Under the pieces are notes generated by a model that was not told where the DNA came from, did no database searches, and saw nothing but the letters and a program-made list of their open reading frames with translations. Both the position numbers and the translations under genes were made by a program. A DNA stretch of 64,000 nt from Paraburkholderia phytofirmans PsJN (GTDB lineage: Bacteria > Pseudomonadota > Gammaproteobacteria > Burkholderiales > Burkholderiaceae): NCBI RefSeq assembly GCF_000020125.1, contig NC_010681.1, forward strand, positions 1,922,001 through 1,986,000, read 5' to 3'. Numbering within the stretch: the stretch's first letter is position 1; the number at the start of each line of letters is the position of its first letter. Shown here in pieces: positions 47,223 through 57,087 of this stretch.

Positions 47223-48383
47223 ATGAATGTGTTCTGGTTCATTCCGACTCACGGCGACAGCCGCTATCTCGGTACGTCCCAAGGCGCACGCGCAGCCGAT
47301 TACGACTATTTCCAGCAGATCGCCGTCGCCGCCGATACGCTCGGCTACGAGGGCGTGCTGCTGCCGACGGGCCGCTCGTGCGAAGACGCATGGGTCGTCG
47401 CGTCGAGCCTGATCGCCGCGACCAAGCGGTTGAAGTTTCTGGTGGCGATTCGCCCGGGCATCTCGTCGCCGGGCTTGGCCGCGCGCATGGCGGCGACCTT
47501 CGACCGGCTGTCGAACGGGCGGCTGCTGATCAATGTCGTGACCGGCGGCGATGCGGCTGAACTGGAAGGCGACGGCGTGTTCGTCGACCACGACACGCGC
47601 TATGAAATCACCGACGAATTCCTGCACATCTGGCGCAAGCTGCTCACTGCGGCGCATACCAACGACGCGATCGATTTCGAGGGCAAGCATCTGAGCTCGA
47701 AGGGCGGCAAGGCGTTGTATCCGCCCGTGCAGAACCCCCATCCGCCGCTGTGGTTCGGCGGCTCGTCGCCGGCCGCGCACGAGATGGCGGGCGAGCATAT
47801 CGATACCTATCTGACGTGGGGCGAGCCGCCCGCCGCAGTCGCGAAGAAAATCGCCGACATTCGCGCGCGCGCCGCGGCGCATGGCCGTCAGATCAAGTTC
47901 GGGATACGTCTGCACGTGATCGTGCGCGAGACCGAAGAAGAAGCGTGGGCCGCCGCCGACAAGCTGATCAGCAAGCTCGACGACGAAACCATTTCGCGTG
48001 CCCAGGCCTCGTTCTCGAAGATGGACTCTGAAGGCCAGCGCCGCATGGCCGCGCTGCACGGCGGCAAGCGTGGCGGCCGGGCGGAACTCGAGGTCTATCC
48101 GAATCTGTGGGCGGGCGTGGGCCTCGTGCGCGGCGGCGCGGGCACGGCGCTGGTCGGCAATCCGGAGCAGGTGGCGGCGCGCATGAAGGAGTACGCCGAA
48201 CTCGGCATCGACACCTTCATTCTGTCGGGCTATCCGCATCTGGAAGAGTCGTATCGCTTCGCCGAACTCGTGTTTCCGTTGCTGCCGAACCGTCGCAACA
48301 AGGTGTCGAATGGACCGCTGTCGGGGCCGTTCGGCGAGATCGTCGGCAACAACTATCTGCCGAAGGCGGCGAGTTCGAGCTGA
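47223..48383 (+). CDS. ssuD: FMNH2-dependent alkanesulfonate monooxygenase
   Basis: 386 residues from the ATG at 47223, with GGAGCAGCAA before it; the frame opens 30 codons earlier without similarity. A bacterial luciferase-like fold with the family motifs [79 protein letters not shown] and [13 protein letters not shown]. It releases sulfite from C2-C10 alkanesulfonates when sulfate is scarce, using FMNH2 from a reductase (SsuE or similar, not adjacent). ssuC and ssuB follow. Confidence 0.96.
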   Translation: MNVFWFIPTHGDSRYLGTSQGARAADYDYFQQIAVAADTLGYEGVLLPTGRSCEDAWVVASSLIAATKRLKFLVAIRPGISSPGLAARMAATFDRLSNGRLLINVVTGGDAAELEGDGVFVDHDTRYEITDEFLHIWRKLLTAAHTNDAIDFEGKHLSSKGGKALYPPVQNPHPPLWFGGSSPAAHEMAGEHIDTYLTWGEPPAAVAKKIADIRARAAAHGRQIKFGIRLHVIVRETEEEAWAAADKLISKLDDETISRAQASFSKMDSEGQRRMAALHGGKRGGRAELEVYPNLWAGVGLVRGGAGTALVGNPEQVAARMKEYAELGIDTFILSGYPHLEESYRFAELVFPLLPNRRNKVSNGPLSGPFGEIVGNNYLPKAASSS

Positions 48384-48434
48384 GTCTCGAACTCGCCATG
48401 CATGCCCATCGATAAGCAATGAGGAACGAGAAGC

Positions 48435-49277
48435 ATGGCTGAATCCACTGTGAGCGCCGCGCGGCATGAAGGCGCCGAGGCCGGCTCGGGTTTGAACACG
48501 TTGCGCCGGGTTGGCGCGCATCTCGCGCCGTGGCTCGCGCCGCTCGCGATTCTGCTGGCGTGGGAATTCGCCGCGCGGAGCGGCGTGCTGTCGACGCGCG
48601 TGCTCCCTGAACCGCTCGCGGTCGTCAAGGCCGCGTGGTCGCTGATCCAGTCCGGCGAAATGTGGACGGACGTGAAGGTCAGCACGTGGCGCGCGGTGTC
48701 GGGTTTTGCGATCGGGGGCGGCATCGGCCTCGTGCTCGGACTCGCGACCGGTCTGTTCAAGCCCGCCGAGATCGCGCTCGACTCGACCGTGCAGATGGTC
48801 CGCAACATCCCGGCGCTGGCGATGATTCCGCTCGTGATTCTGTGGTTCGGCATCGAGGAGCAGGCGAAGGTGTTTCTCGTCGCGCTGGGCGTGTTTTTCC
48901 CGATCTACGTAAACACCTTTCACGGCATCCGTTCGGTGGACGCCAATCTGATAGAGATGGCGCGCAGTTATGGCGTGAAGGGCTTCGCGCTGTACCGGCA
49001 CGTGATTCTGCCGGGCGCGTTGCCCTCCATTCTGGTCGGCGTGCGCTTCGCGTTCGGGCTGATGTGGGTCACGCTGATCGTCGCCGAAACCATTTCCGCG
49101 CAATCGGGCATCGGCTACATGACCATGAACGCCCGCGAATTCCTGCAAACCGATGTGGTGGTGGTCGGCATTCTGCTCTACGCGGCACTCGGCAAACTCG
49201 CCGACGTGCTGGCGAAAAGCCTCGAACGCGTCTCGCTGCGCTGGCATCCGGCATATCAACGAGGAGCGAAATCATGA
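48435..49277 (+). CDS. ssuC: Alkanesulfonate ABC transporter permease
   Basis: 280 residues; GAGGAACGAG lies upstream of ATG. A BPD_transp_1 permease with about six membrane segments. The EAA loop reads [25 protein letters not shown], and [22 protein letters not shown] is typical of SsuC/TauC. Its end overlaps the ssuB start (ATGA). Confidence 0.95.
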   Translation: MAESTVSAARHEGAEAGSGLNTLRRVGAHLAPWLAPLAILLAWEFAARSGVLSTRVLPEPLAVVKAAWSLIQSGEMWTDVKVSTWRAVSGFAIGGGIGLVLGLATGLFKPAEIALDSTVQMVRNIPALAMIPLVILWFGIEEQAKVFLVALGVFFPIYVNTFHGIRSVDANLIEMARSYGVKGFALYRHVILPGALPSILVGVRFAFGLMWVTLIVAETISAQSGIGYMTMNAREFLQTDVVVVGILLYAALGKLADVLAKSLERVSLRWHPAYQRGAKS

Positions 49278-50275
49278 ACGCAACGACCTTGTCCGCCTCG
49301 TTCGGCGGGATTGCCGGCAGCGATCTCGAAGCCGAGTTGGCGCACGATCGTCATGTCGATCATGACGCGCACGAAGCCGCTGACCTCGAATATGCCGATG
49401 CGACGCATCATCATCGACCGCGCGTCGATGCGGGACTATCGCCTGGCGCGCTCGCACGCAACGACGCGCGCCGTGCCGCGGATTATTCGGTGGAATTGCG
49501 CGGCGTAGGAAAAAGCTACGGCGAACGCCAGGTGCTGGCCGATTTCAATCTGTCGATCGAGCGCGGCAGTTTCGTGGCGATTGTCGGCCGCAGCGGCTGC
49601 GGGAAATCGACCTTGCTGCGACTCGTCGCCGGGCTGGAGAAGACGACCTCGGGCGTGCTCGAAAAGCGCGCCGAAGACGGCGGCCCGATCGACACCCGCA
49701 TCATGTTTCAGGACGCGCGTCTGCTGCCCTGGAAGAGTGTGCTGCAAAACGTGATGCTCGGCCTCGGCCGCAGCGCGCGTGAGGACGCACGCGCCGTCCT
49801 TGCCGAAGTCGGCCTGCTGGAACGCGCCAACGACTGGCCCGCCCAGTTATCCGGCGGCCAGCGTCAGCGGGTGGCGCTGGCGCGGGCGCTCGTGCATCGG
49901 CCGCAATTGCTGTTGCTCGACGAACCGCTCGGCGCGCTCGACGCGTTGACGCGCATCGAAATGCACGCGCTGATCGAGCGCCTGTGGCGCGAACATCGAT
50001 TCACCGCGCTGCTGGTCACGCACGACGTGCATGAAGCGGTGGCGCTCGGCGACCGGATTCTGCTGATCGAAGAAGGGCGCATCGCGCTCGATCAGCCGGT
50101 GCCGCTTGCCCGTCCACGGGCGCGCGCGTCGGCCGGTTTCGCCGCGCTCGAAGAACACGTGTTGCAACGCGTACTGAAGACGGCGCCGAATGACGACGCG
50201 CTCTCCCATCACGCTTACGACTCGCGTGACGAAGGCCGTCTCAGGCGGCCGACAGAGGTTCGCTGGGCCGTTTGA
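49274..50275 (+). CDS. ssuB: Alkanesulfonate ABC transporter ATPase
   Basis: 333 residues from the ATG at 49274 (GAGGAGCG upstream), coupled to ssuC. The first 70 residues are an extra His/Asp-rich tail (many H and D, e.g. [12 protein letters not shown] and HHHRPRVD) not present in E. coli SsuB. The ATPase core follows: Walker [11 protein letters not shown]-loop FQDARLLPW, signature LSGGQRQR, Walker B LLLLDEP, H-loop LLVTHD. Energises sulfonate uptake. Confidence 0.95.
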   Translation: MNATTLSASFGGIAGSDLEAELAHDRHVDHDAHEAADLEYADATHHHRPRVDAGLSPGALARNDARRAADYSVELRGVGKSYGERQVLADFNLSIERGSFVAIVGRSGCGKSTLLRLVAGLEKTTSGVLEKRAEDGGPIDTRIMFQDARLLPWKSVLQNVMLGLGRSAREDARAVLAEVGLLERANDWPAQLSGGQRQRVALARALVHRPQLLLLDEPLGALDALTRIEMHALIERLWREHRFTALLVTHDVHEAVALGDRILLIEEGRIALDQPVPLARPRARASAGFAALEEHVLQRVLKTAPNDDALSHHAYDSRDEGRLRRPTEVRWAV

Positions 50276-50323
50276 CATTGCTTGACTGACTGTTTCTAAA
50301 TCGCTTTTCTGGAGTCACTCGAT

Positions 50324-50539
50324 ATGGGCATTTCCGCAATCAACGTACGCAATCAGTTCAAAGGCAAGGTCAAGGAAATCATCCGCGGACCGGTCGTATC
50401 CGAAGTCGATGTGGATACGCCGTTCGGTATCGTCACCTCGGTGATCACCACGCGCTCCATCGACGAACTCGAACTGACGGTCGGCTCGGAAGTGATCGCG
50501 CTGGTGAAGTCCACGGAGGTGTCGATCGCGCGCCTGTGA
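50324..50539 (+). CDS. TOBE domain / molybdopterin-binding (Mop) protein
   Basis: 71 residues with GGAG before ATG. A single Mop domain: MGISAINVRNQFKGKVKEII, VVSEVDVDTPFGIVTSVIT, GSEVIALVKSTEVSIA. Such free-standing molbindins store or bind molybdate or other oxyanions. It directly follows ssuB, 48 bases away, in the same direction, so it is probably part of the sulfonate operon. Confidence 0.92.
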   Translation: MGISAINVRNQFKGKVKEIIRGPVVSEVDVDTPFGIVTSVITTRSIDELELTVGSEVIALVKSTEVSIARL

Positions 50540-50547
50540 AGCTCGCG

Positions 50548-50829
50548 CTATTTCGCATTGGCGCCGCTGGCGGGCGGCGCGTGCATCATTTTGTCGTTGG
50601 TCGGCTTGCTCGGGCGCTTGATCGGCATGTTGTCAGGATTGCTCGAAGCGCCTGAGCCGGAGGCGGCCTCGGGCGGCTTGGCCATCGACGAGTTGTCGTT
50701 TTGCGGCGGTTTTTGCTGCGTGTGTGCCGGTTTCGCCGTCTGTGCGAATGCCGTCACGGTGCCGTTTATGCCGAGGCCCGTCGCCAGCGCGACGCCTGCT
50801 GTCAACACTGCCCATCTGCTTCGCTTCAT
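50548..50829 (-). CDS. Small secreted Pro/Lys-rich protein
   Basis: 93 residues from the ATG at 50827-50829, which has a perfect GGAGGA site; the upstream continuation of the frame is spurious. A signal peptide (MKRSRWAVLTAGVALATGLG, cleavage after TAFA) leads to a low-complexity Pro/Lys/Ser/Asn-rich mature part with PPQNDNSSMAKPPEA and MPIKRPSKPTNDKMMH. Function unknown. Convergent with the TOBE gene. Confidence 0.72.
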   Translation of the reverse strand: MKRSRWAVLTAGVALATGLGINGTVTAFAQTAKPAHTQQKPPQNDNSSMAKPPEAASGSGASSNPDNMPIKRPSKPTNDKMMHAPPASGANAK

Positions 50830-50978
50830 ATCCGTCCTCCCTGGCGCCATCGCCTCACGGTTCGGCGCCGCCGCGCTGGTGGAATCATCTTCGCCACGCA
50901 TTTCGCGTGCCTCGGCGCGCGCCTGCATACGCCCCCGAAACTTGCTAGGATGAATTGAGCATGCAGACGGAGACGGCC

Positions 50979-51176
50979 ATGTCAAAGTCATTGAGTCCCG
51001 AAGCGGTGGAAGCCTTGCGGCGTCTGAACGACGTCGGTGTCGGACAGGATGCGCCGAAGCTGGCGCAGTCCGTGACAGCCGAACTGCTGGCCGGCGGTCT
51101 GGTTGCCGAGGCGAGCGGCGGCGACGTCGAAATCACCTGCAACGGCCGGCAATATCTTTCTGGCGATTGCGATTGA
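50979..51176 (+). CDS. Small hypothetical protein
   Basis: 65 residues from the ATG at 50979 (GGAGAC upstream); an ATG at 50961 is an alternative start. Mostly helical with a short C-terminal beta part (MSKSLSPEAVEALRRLND, LLAGGLVAEASGGDVEITC). No family recognised. Confidence 0.6.
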   Translation: MSKSLSPEAVEALRRLNDVGVGQDAPKLAQSVTAELLAGGLVAEASGGDVEITCNGRQYLSGDCD

Positions 51177-51301
51177 TCGTCAGGGCGAAGTTGGCATGAC
51201 GTTCGGGTCGAATCGATCCGCGAGCCGTTAAGCGTGCTCGCCGGACAAGTCTGGCCGTCACATTGGCGGCGAAACATTGGCGACGACACATGGAGGCGAA
51301 G

Positions 51302-51574
51302 ATGGAGCCGAAGGGTCTCGACATGGGGGATTACCAGGAGCGCTATCAGGACTACGACATCGAGGTCGCCGTCGAACAGGTGCTGACGGGCGTCAAAGCC
51401 CATTTCCGGGTGTTGCGGGGCGAGGCGGTGGTGATCGACTGGCGGCTCGTGCATATCGACACCTTATGGTGCACTGAGCATGCCGCGGCCGAAGCGGGTT
51501 TGCGCGCGGCGCGTGAAGCGATCGACGCGGGCGGCCTTGCCGCCTCGCCGCACGTTCCTTCCGCACCCGGATGA
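51302..51574 (+). CDS. Small hypothetical protein
   Basis: About 90 residues from an ATG at 51302 with GAGGCG just upstream; other ATGs at 51290 and 51323 are possible. The body DYDIEVAVEQVLTGVKAHFR, then GEAVVIDWRLVHIDT and EHAAAEAGLRAAREAID, looks like a small alpha/beta protein. No family recognised. Confidence 0.6.
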   Translation: MEPKGLDMGDYQERYQDYDIEVAVEQVLTGVKAHFRVLRGEAVVIDWRLVHIDTLWCTEHAAAEAGLRAAREAIDAGGLAASPHVPSAPG

Positions 51575-51631
51575 AATCGCGCACGCCTTCGGTTAAGCTG
51601 GCTGTCCCGCCATGACTAGCCGGAGACCGCT

Positions 51632-52000
51632 GTGCATCTCGCGCGTGCCATCCCGATCATCCGTATCTTCTCCGAGCAAAAAGCCCGCGAATTTTACGTG
51701 GACTTTCTTGGCTTTACTGTCGAATGGGAGCATCGGTTCGACGAGAATTTCCCGCTCTATGCGCAGGTGCGCCGCTCCGATCTGATCCTGCACTTGAGCG
51801 AGCATCATGGCGACGCCACGCCGGGCTCGACGATTTTCGTGCCGATGCACGACATCGACGCGTTACATGCCGAACTTCAGCGCAAAGACTACAAATACGG
51901 GAAACCGGGCGTAGAAACGTTGCCGTGGGGAAGGGTGCTGGAGACGGTCGATCCATTTGGCAACCGGATCCGGTTTTGCGAATCGCCGAAGGGTGAATAG
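51632..52000 (+). CDS. Glyoxalase/bleomycin resistance-like (VOC) protein
   Basis: 122 residues from a GTG at 51632 with GGAGAC upstream. The VOC pattern is clear: IPIIRIFSEQKAREFYVDFLGFTVEWEHRF, LILHLSEHHGD, and ETVDPFGNRIRFCE at the end. By layout it resembles bleomycin-binding proteins and small glyoxalase-like enzymes. No substrate can be assigned. Confidence 0.88.
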   Translation: MHLARAIPIIRIFSEQKAREFYVDFLGFTVEWEHRFDENFPLYAQVRRSDLILHLSEHHGDATPGSTIFVPMHDIDALHAELQRKDYKYGKPGVETLPWGRVLETVDPFGNRIRFCESPKGE

Positions 52001-52148
52001 GCGGGAGATCGGTCGCCGAGCGGTGAGCGGACGGACTCGATGCGGTGCAATGGCGCGTAAACGCAACTAGGCGCCGGCATCGATACTGCATGCGCGGCGC
52101 CCAGTTTACCGGCTGCCCTCGTGAGGCACCCGGTTCAACGGCAACTGC

Positions 52149-52415
52149 TTAGTGGCCGAAGAAAACCGATTGCGGGCCCGAAACCGGCTCTTTGGCACCC
52201 GATTGCGACGACACGTTGTTCACGCCGCCGTAGGCATTCGATTGAGCGTTGGCGCGTTCAGCTGCCACGGTTTGTGCGTTCTGGCCTTGTTGCGAAGCCG
52301 GTGCGCCGACCGACGGACGGTAGAACGGTGCCGGACCGTAGCCGCTAGCAAAAGCGGGAGCAGCGATCGAGGCAGAAACAGCAACCAGCAGGGCGGCGAT
52401 GAGCTTGGTCTTCAT
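52149..52415 (-). CDS. Small secreted protein of unknown function
   Basis: 88 residues with GGAGTC before the ATG. A signal peptide (MKTKLIAALLVAVSASIAAP, cleavage after AFA) leads to a mature part rich in Gly/Ser/Gln/Asn (SQQGQNAQTVAAERANAQSN). It is a small periplasmic or secreted protein of a type common in burkholderias. No function known to me. Confidence 0.78.
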   Translation of the reverse strand: MKTKLIAALLVAVSASIAAPAFASGYGPAPFYRPSVGAPASQQGQNAQTVAAERANAQSNAYGGVNNVSSQSGAKEPVSGPQSVFFGH

Positions 52416-52731
52416 GGTGTGACTCCGATAATGTTTTCGATTTCAGTTCAGGAAGGCGTTGCAGGGGGCCGGTGAGGTGTGTCTGCAACGTCGATGGAAG
52501 GCAGTGTATACCCCTACTATCAAAAATTTGTCCTGATAATCTGAAATTACTGTTCTTGAATCTGAAATAATCGGCGGAAGGCAGGCGGGGCAAGCTTCAG
52601 CGGTGGTCCGACCCCGCGGGCCAAGCGGTTTCGGGTGTCAAAGACCCGCGTCGCGGTGCGGGTTAATCGCAATGGATAGCGTGGCGCGAATCGAACGTCG
52701 GTTTGAACTCGTCGCCTTGGAGAGGATTTCG

Positions 52732-52956
52732 ATGGACCTGTGGATTCAACCGTGCGCGGATTGCTTCGAGCTTTATGGTTTGCCGTCCGCGCATCGTCCG
52801 CATGACAAGCTGACGTTGAATAGCCGTGGAGCGGTGAAGGACGAGCGGGCGGAGGAGCACTACACGTGCGTGCGTTGTAGAGCGGCGTTCGCGCGCGTCC
52901 TTGCCGGCGAGCCTCGAAAGCAGATATGGCTGTTGCTGAACGCGGGGCAGCACTGA
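52732..52956 (+). CDS. Small zinc-ribbon-like protein
   Basis: 74 residues from the ATG at 52732 with GGAGAGG upstream; the upstream extension of the frame is rejected. Two CxxC pairs, CADC (near residue 8) and CVRC (near 48), suggest one zinc site. The rest is basic. No family recognised; possibly a small nucleic-acid-related protein. Confidence 0.6.
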   Translation: MDLWIQPCADCFELYGLPSAHRPHDKLTLNSRGAVKDERAEEHYTCVRCRAAFARVLAGEPRKQIWLLLNAGQH

Positions 52957-53046
52957 CGGGCAGACCGTTCTGCGAGGGGCAACCGTTTCTCATGCCCTCG
53001 TGAATCGGGCTGTAAAGTTTTCGGCGCCGCTGCCGAAAACGTGAGC

Positions 53047-53292
53047 ATGAAATATTTCTTCGACTCCAGGCTCGCCGATCGATACGGCTACGGGATGGCC
53101 GTGTATATCGCCGCCGAGACCTCCGATCTGCAGCGCGCTATCGATTTGACAAACGCACGACGTCTGCGCGCCGGCCGCCGCCTGCTCGAAGATGCTCGAA
53201 TCGAGGACGTGCTTTCGGCCATGCTCAATACCGGGTTGCTGAAGGCTAGAACGGATGAGGGCGGAACGAATGTGTCGGGGGCGACTCGGTGA
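53047..53292 (+). CDS. Small hypothetical protein
   Basis: 81 residues from an ATG at 53047, without a visible ribosome site. The body KYFFDSRLADRYGYGMAVYI, then RAIDLTNARRLRAGRRLLED, is protein-like but unrecognised. Low confidence that it is expressed. Confidence 0.45.
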   Translation: MKYFFDSRLADRYGYGMAVYIAAETSDLQRAIDLTNARRLRAGRRLLEDARIEDVLSAMLNTGLLKARTDEGGTNVSGATR

Positions 53293-53392
53293 AGTTCGGC
53301 GGTTGGGGGTCAAACAACTGAAGCGCGGTGTAAGAGGCCGATTGTTTTCGGCCCGCGCTAAATCGATTGCAAACTAGCAAGGCCAAAACAAA

Positions 53393-53422
53393 AACGGCGT
53401 TGTGATTTCTCACAACGCCGTT
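53393..53422 (-). terminator. Intrinsic terminator of tRNA-His
   Basis: A perfect 13-base stem (AACGGCGTTGTGA) with a 4-base loop, followed on the minus strand by a T-rich run. Confidence 0.9.
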
Positions 53423-53449
53423 CTTAAAACTTTTACTGCTGGAATTCTT

Positions 53450-53525
53450 TGGGGTGGCTGATGGGGCTCGAACCCACGACAACAGGAATCACAATCCTGG
53501 ACTCTACCAACTGAGCTACAGCCAC
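53450..53525 (-). tRNA. tRNA-His(GTG)
   Basis: 76 bases with encoded CCA. Acceptor GTGGCTG/CAGCCAC, anticodon GTG, discriminator C73. The base just before the 5' end (53526) encodes the extra G-1 needed by histidine tRNAs. Confidence 0.97.
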
Positions 53526-53613
53526 CACTGACATCTGCTTGACTTGCCGTAAAACCTGGCTCGTCGATGAAGAAACGGGATTATACGAACAAGAATTCCG
53601 TTTGCCTAGTCCT

Positions 53614-54615
53614 TTATTCAAAAATTTCGATAGGCTCGCGCAGATGCTGTCTTGCCTCATCGAAGATGGTCAGATCACGCGCGGCGAGGCGCTTGCTATC
53701 GGACAACACGCGTCGCCATCCACGCGCCCCTGCTTCACCACGATAAAGGCCGAGCGCATGGCGCGTGATGGCGCCGAGATACGTGCCACGCACCATTTCG
53801 GCGGCGCAATACTCGATCAACTTCGCCTCGACCTGCTCGCGCGTGAGCGGCGTTTGCGCCGCCCCGTAGAAGCGGGCATCTACATCGGCCAGCACATACG
53901 GATTGTGATAAGCCTCGCGCCCGAGCATCACACCGTCGACGTGTTCAAGATGCGCCTCGACTTCATCGAGCGTCTTGATGCCGCCGTTGATGATGATCTC
54001 CAGTTGCGGAAAGTCGCGCTTCAATTGATACGCGTACTCGTATTTGAGCGGCGGAATCTCGCGATTTTCCTTCGGGCTCAAGCCCTTGAGAATCGCGTTG
54101 CGCGCGTGAACGATGAACACATTGCAACCCGCCTCCGCAATCGTGCCGACGAAATCGCGCACGAATCCATACTCTTCCACGGCATCCACGCCGATGCGGT
54201 GCTTCACGGTTACCGGCACCGACACCGCATCCCGCATCGCCTTCACACAGTCGGCGACGAGTTGCGGCTCGTTCATCAGGCACGCACCGAATGCGCCGCG
54301 TTGCACACGCTCGGACGGGCAGCCGCAGTTCAGATTGATTTCGTCGTAGCCCCATTGCTCGCCCAGCTTCGCCGAGCGCGCGAGGTCGTCGGGTTCGCTG
54401 CCGCCGAGTTGTAGAGCGACCGGCGCTTCTTCGGGCGTGAATGCGAGATGGCGGGGCACATCGCCGTGCAGCAGCGCGCCGGTCGTCACCATTTCCGTGT
54501 AAAGCCACGTATGGCGAGAGATCACGCGATGTAGGGAACGGCAATGACGATCGGTCCAGTCCATCATCGGTGCGACCGATACGCGGCGCGGACTGGGAGT
54601 GTGAGGTGAAGACAT
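53614..54615 (-). CDS. dusA: tRNA-dihydrouridine(20/20a) synthase
   Basis: 333 residues, the length of DusA. FMN-binding TIM barrel with VSVAPMMDWTDRHCR, the catalytic Cys in INLNCGCPSERVQRGAFGAC, VKHRIGVD, VHARNAILKGLSPKENREIP (a DusA-type stretch), NGGIKTLDE and MLGREAYHNPYVL. It reduces U20/U20a in tRNA D-loops. Fittingly, tRNA-His is encoded just downstream on the same strand. Confidence 0.96.
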   Translation of the reverse strand: MSSPHTPSPRRVSVAPMMDWTDRHCRSLHRVISRHTWLYTEMVTTGALLHGDVPRHLAFTPEEAPVALQLGGSEPDDLARSAKLGEQWGYDEINLNCGCPSERVQRGAFGACLMNEPQLVADCVKAMRDAVSVPVTVKHRIGVDAVEEYGFVRDFVGTIAEAGCNVFIVHARNAILKGLSPKENREIPPLKYEYAYQLKRDFPQLEIIINGGIKTLDEVEAHLEHVDGVMLGREAYHNPYVLADVDARFYGAAQTPLTREQVEAKLIEYCAAEMVRGTYLGAITRHALGLYRGEAGARGWRRVLSDSKRLAARDLTIFDEARQHLREPIEIFE

Positions 54616-54777
54616 GGGGCGGCCAGACGGCTTGATTCAAAACACCGATTTTACCGCAAGGCGTGAATTCGCTTGACCGGGGGTATCTGCCGGGAAAATG
54701 GAGCCGGGTAGCGCAGCGAGCCGGCTCCGCAGGTGCCATGCAGATCAAGACAGGCAGATCACGACAGGCAGATCACC

Positions 54778-55146
54778 TCAACGCCCACGTCCCCCGTGGC
54801 CGCCACCGCCGCTGCTCCACGAACTTCCCCCGCCGCTGACGCTGCTGCCGCCATGAGACCCGCCGTACCCGCCGCCATGCCAGCCACCGCCTCCGCCGTG
54901 CCAGCCGTTTCCGCCGTGCCACCCATGGCCGCCATGCCAATACCCGCCGTGATAGCAGCAGGATCCACCCCAGCCGCCATAGATGCCGACGCTGCCATAA
55001 ACCGGCGCATACGGTGGCCCGTACGCATAGCCGTAGTCGGGGTAATAAGGTTGCGCGTAGCCATAGTCGTATCCGGGCGCGACCGCGCATCCGGTCAAAC
55101 TGGCCGTCACCGCCAACAGTGCCATTGATGCAATGAGCCTGCTCAC
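54778..55146 (-). CDS. Gly/His/Tyr-rich lipoprotein
   Basis: 122 residues from a GTG start with GAAGGAG upstream. Lipobox SLTGC (cleavage before Cys20). The mature part is a Tyr/Pro-rich stretch (GYDYGYAQPYYPDYGYAYGP) and then repeats of GHGWHGG-type units with many His, Gly, Trp and Ser. Such repeats could bind metals or act as a flexible surface linker. No family function known. It may be lipid-anchored in the outer membrane. Confidence 0.78.
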   Translation of the reverse strand: MSRLIASMALLAVTASLTGCAVAPGYDYGYAQPYYPDYGYAYGPPYAPVYGSVGIYGGWGGSCCYHGGYWHGGHGWHGGNGWHGGGGGWHGGGYGGSHGGSSVSGGGSSWSSGGGGHGGRGR

Positions 55147-55494
55147 GATTTTCTCCTTCGCATGTGATTGAGAAAAACCGCACGCTCAAGAGTTCAGCAG
55201 CATTTGTATCCGCCAATTACGGTTTGCGCATGCCATGCAGCGTCGATCGCCCGAGCGTGTGATCGAAGGCCATGGCAGTCAGGCGCGGCGACAAGCTTTC
55301 CAGAACTTACGCATACACGGTGCTGTAACAGTTAGTTAAATTTTCGCAACGAAACTGTAGGGCGCGGCTGATAAGTTGCCTTCAGACAATTACCTTCGAC
55401 TCCCGACCGCGCCGCTTGCCGGGCCGGATGAAAAGATCGCACTCGCTCACTGTCAGGACCGCTCGATGCGAAGCCTGCAAATATCCAGCCGTCA
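55147..55494. other. Divergent intergenic region
   Basis: About 350 bases between the Gly/His-rich lipoprotein and the sulfotransferase gene. An A/T-rich patch near 55320-55345 may hold a promoter for the sulfotransferase gene. No definite -35/-10 pair is visible. Confidence 0.4.
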
Positions 55495-57087
55495 ATGAAG
55501 CAAGATCCACAGCCGGCTGTCGCAAGGGAATGGCGCGCCGAAGGCGACGCCTGCGCCGCGCGCGGCGAGCTCGACGCCGCGCTCCAACGTTACGAAAGCG
55601 CCCGCGCACTCGATCCCACCGACGCGCTCGTCCAGCAGCGCCTCGCGGCCACGCTCGCCGCGTTGAACCGGTTTCCCGAAGCCGTCGTCCGCTATCACGA
55701 AGCGATCGCGCTCGATCCGCGCGACAAGGATTCGCATCACGGCCTCGGCTGGACGCTCGAGCAGATGCATCGCCTTGAACAGGCGGTGGACGCTTATCGC
55801 GAGGCGACGCGCGTGAATCCGCAAGCCGACGGCTCGCACAACAACATGGGCAACTGCCTGCAGGCACTCGGCCGTTTCGACGAAGCGCACGAAGCGTATC
55901 GCCGTGCGATCGAAGCCGCGCCGCAGGTGCCGCTGTACTACCGCAACTTCGTGCAGTCCAAGCGCCTCGCCGCCGACGATCCCGTGTTCCTCGCGATGGA
56001 GCGTCTCGTCGTCGATGCGGCTTCGCTCACGCCGGCCAATCAGGCGGAGCTTCACTTCGCGTACGGGCAGGCGCTGTCCGACGTGGGCTGCAACGACGCG
56101 TCGTTCGATCACTTTCTGAAGGGCAATGCGCTGCACCGCGCCGGCGTGCGTTACAACGAAGCGGAAACGCTCGGTCTGTTCGCGCATCTGCCCGAACTGA
56201 TGACTGCCGAGCTGCTGGCCTCGAAGCGCGGTCTTGGCGACGCATCGCAGGCGCCGATTTTTATCGTCGGCATGCCGCGCTCGGGTTCGACCTTGATCGA
56301 ACAGATTCTCGCGAGCCACCCGCAAGTGTTCGGCGCGGGCGAGCGCACGGAATTCGGCGAGGCGCTGGTAAACTGCATCCGCCGCGATCTGGATGATCCG
56401 TTGCGGATCGATATCGAAGCTTTGGAAGAGGTCGGCGCCGCGCCGTTGCGCGCGCTCGGCGTGGACTATCTGCGCCGCATGCGCAATGCGTTGCCGGAAC
56501 TCCAGAGCAGGGCGCAAAACGACCAACGCAATCCGGCTGCGAACTACACGCACTTCACCGACAAGTATCCGTTCAATTTCATCAACCTCGGCCTGATCCA
56601 TCTCGCGTTGCCGAATGCCCGTTTCATTCACAGCAGCCGCGCACCGTTGCCAACCTGCCTGTCGATTTTTTCGCGGATCTTTCACGACGTGCCGTTCAGC
56701 TATGATCTCGGCGAACTGGGCCGCTACTACCGCGCGTACGACGCGTTAATGGCGCACTGGCAACGCGTGCTCCCCGAAGGTGTGATGATCGAAGTCAAGT
56801 ATGAAGAACTGGTCGACGATTTTGAAGCCAATGTGCACCGCCTGCTCGCGCATTGCGGGCTCGAATGGGACGAACGCTGTCTGTCGTTTTATCAGACCGC
56901 GCGCCAGGTGAATACGGCCAGTTCCGCGCAGGTGCGCCGGCCGCTGTATAAGACGTCGCTGCAACGCTGGCAGCCGCCGCGAGCGTTGTTGCAGCCGTTG
57001 CTCGACGGCTTGGGCTCAGAGTTGGCGGCGGCGCATCGTCACGAGACTGGCGAGGTCGAGGCAAGCGGCACGGAGCATCGCTCATGA
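55495..57087 (+). CDS. TPR-repeat sulfotransferase
   Basis: 530 residues. Residues about 9-145 are four TPR repeats ([60 protein letters not shown]). The sulfotransferase domain begins at [18 protein letters not shown] (256-273), the 5'-phosphosulfate loop for PAPS. The 3'-phosphate motif is weak ([14 protein letters not shown] instead of RDPRDVCLS). It likely transfers sulfate from PAPS to a protein, sugar or lipid; the TPRs may hold the acceptor. Its stop overlaps the APS kinase start, so PAPS synthesis and use are coupled. Confidence 0.9.

Noticed and set aside
47187..49259. 690-codon minus-strand open frame opposite ssuD/ssuC
   Set aside because: Low-complexity Arg/His/Ala-rich translation typical of antisense frames in high-GC genes; ssuD and ssuC are certain.
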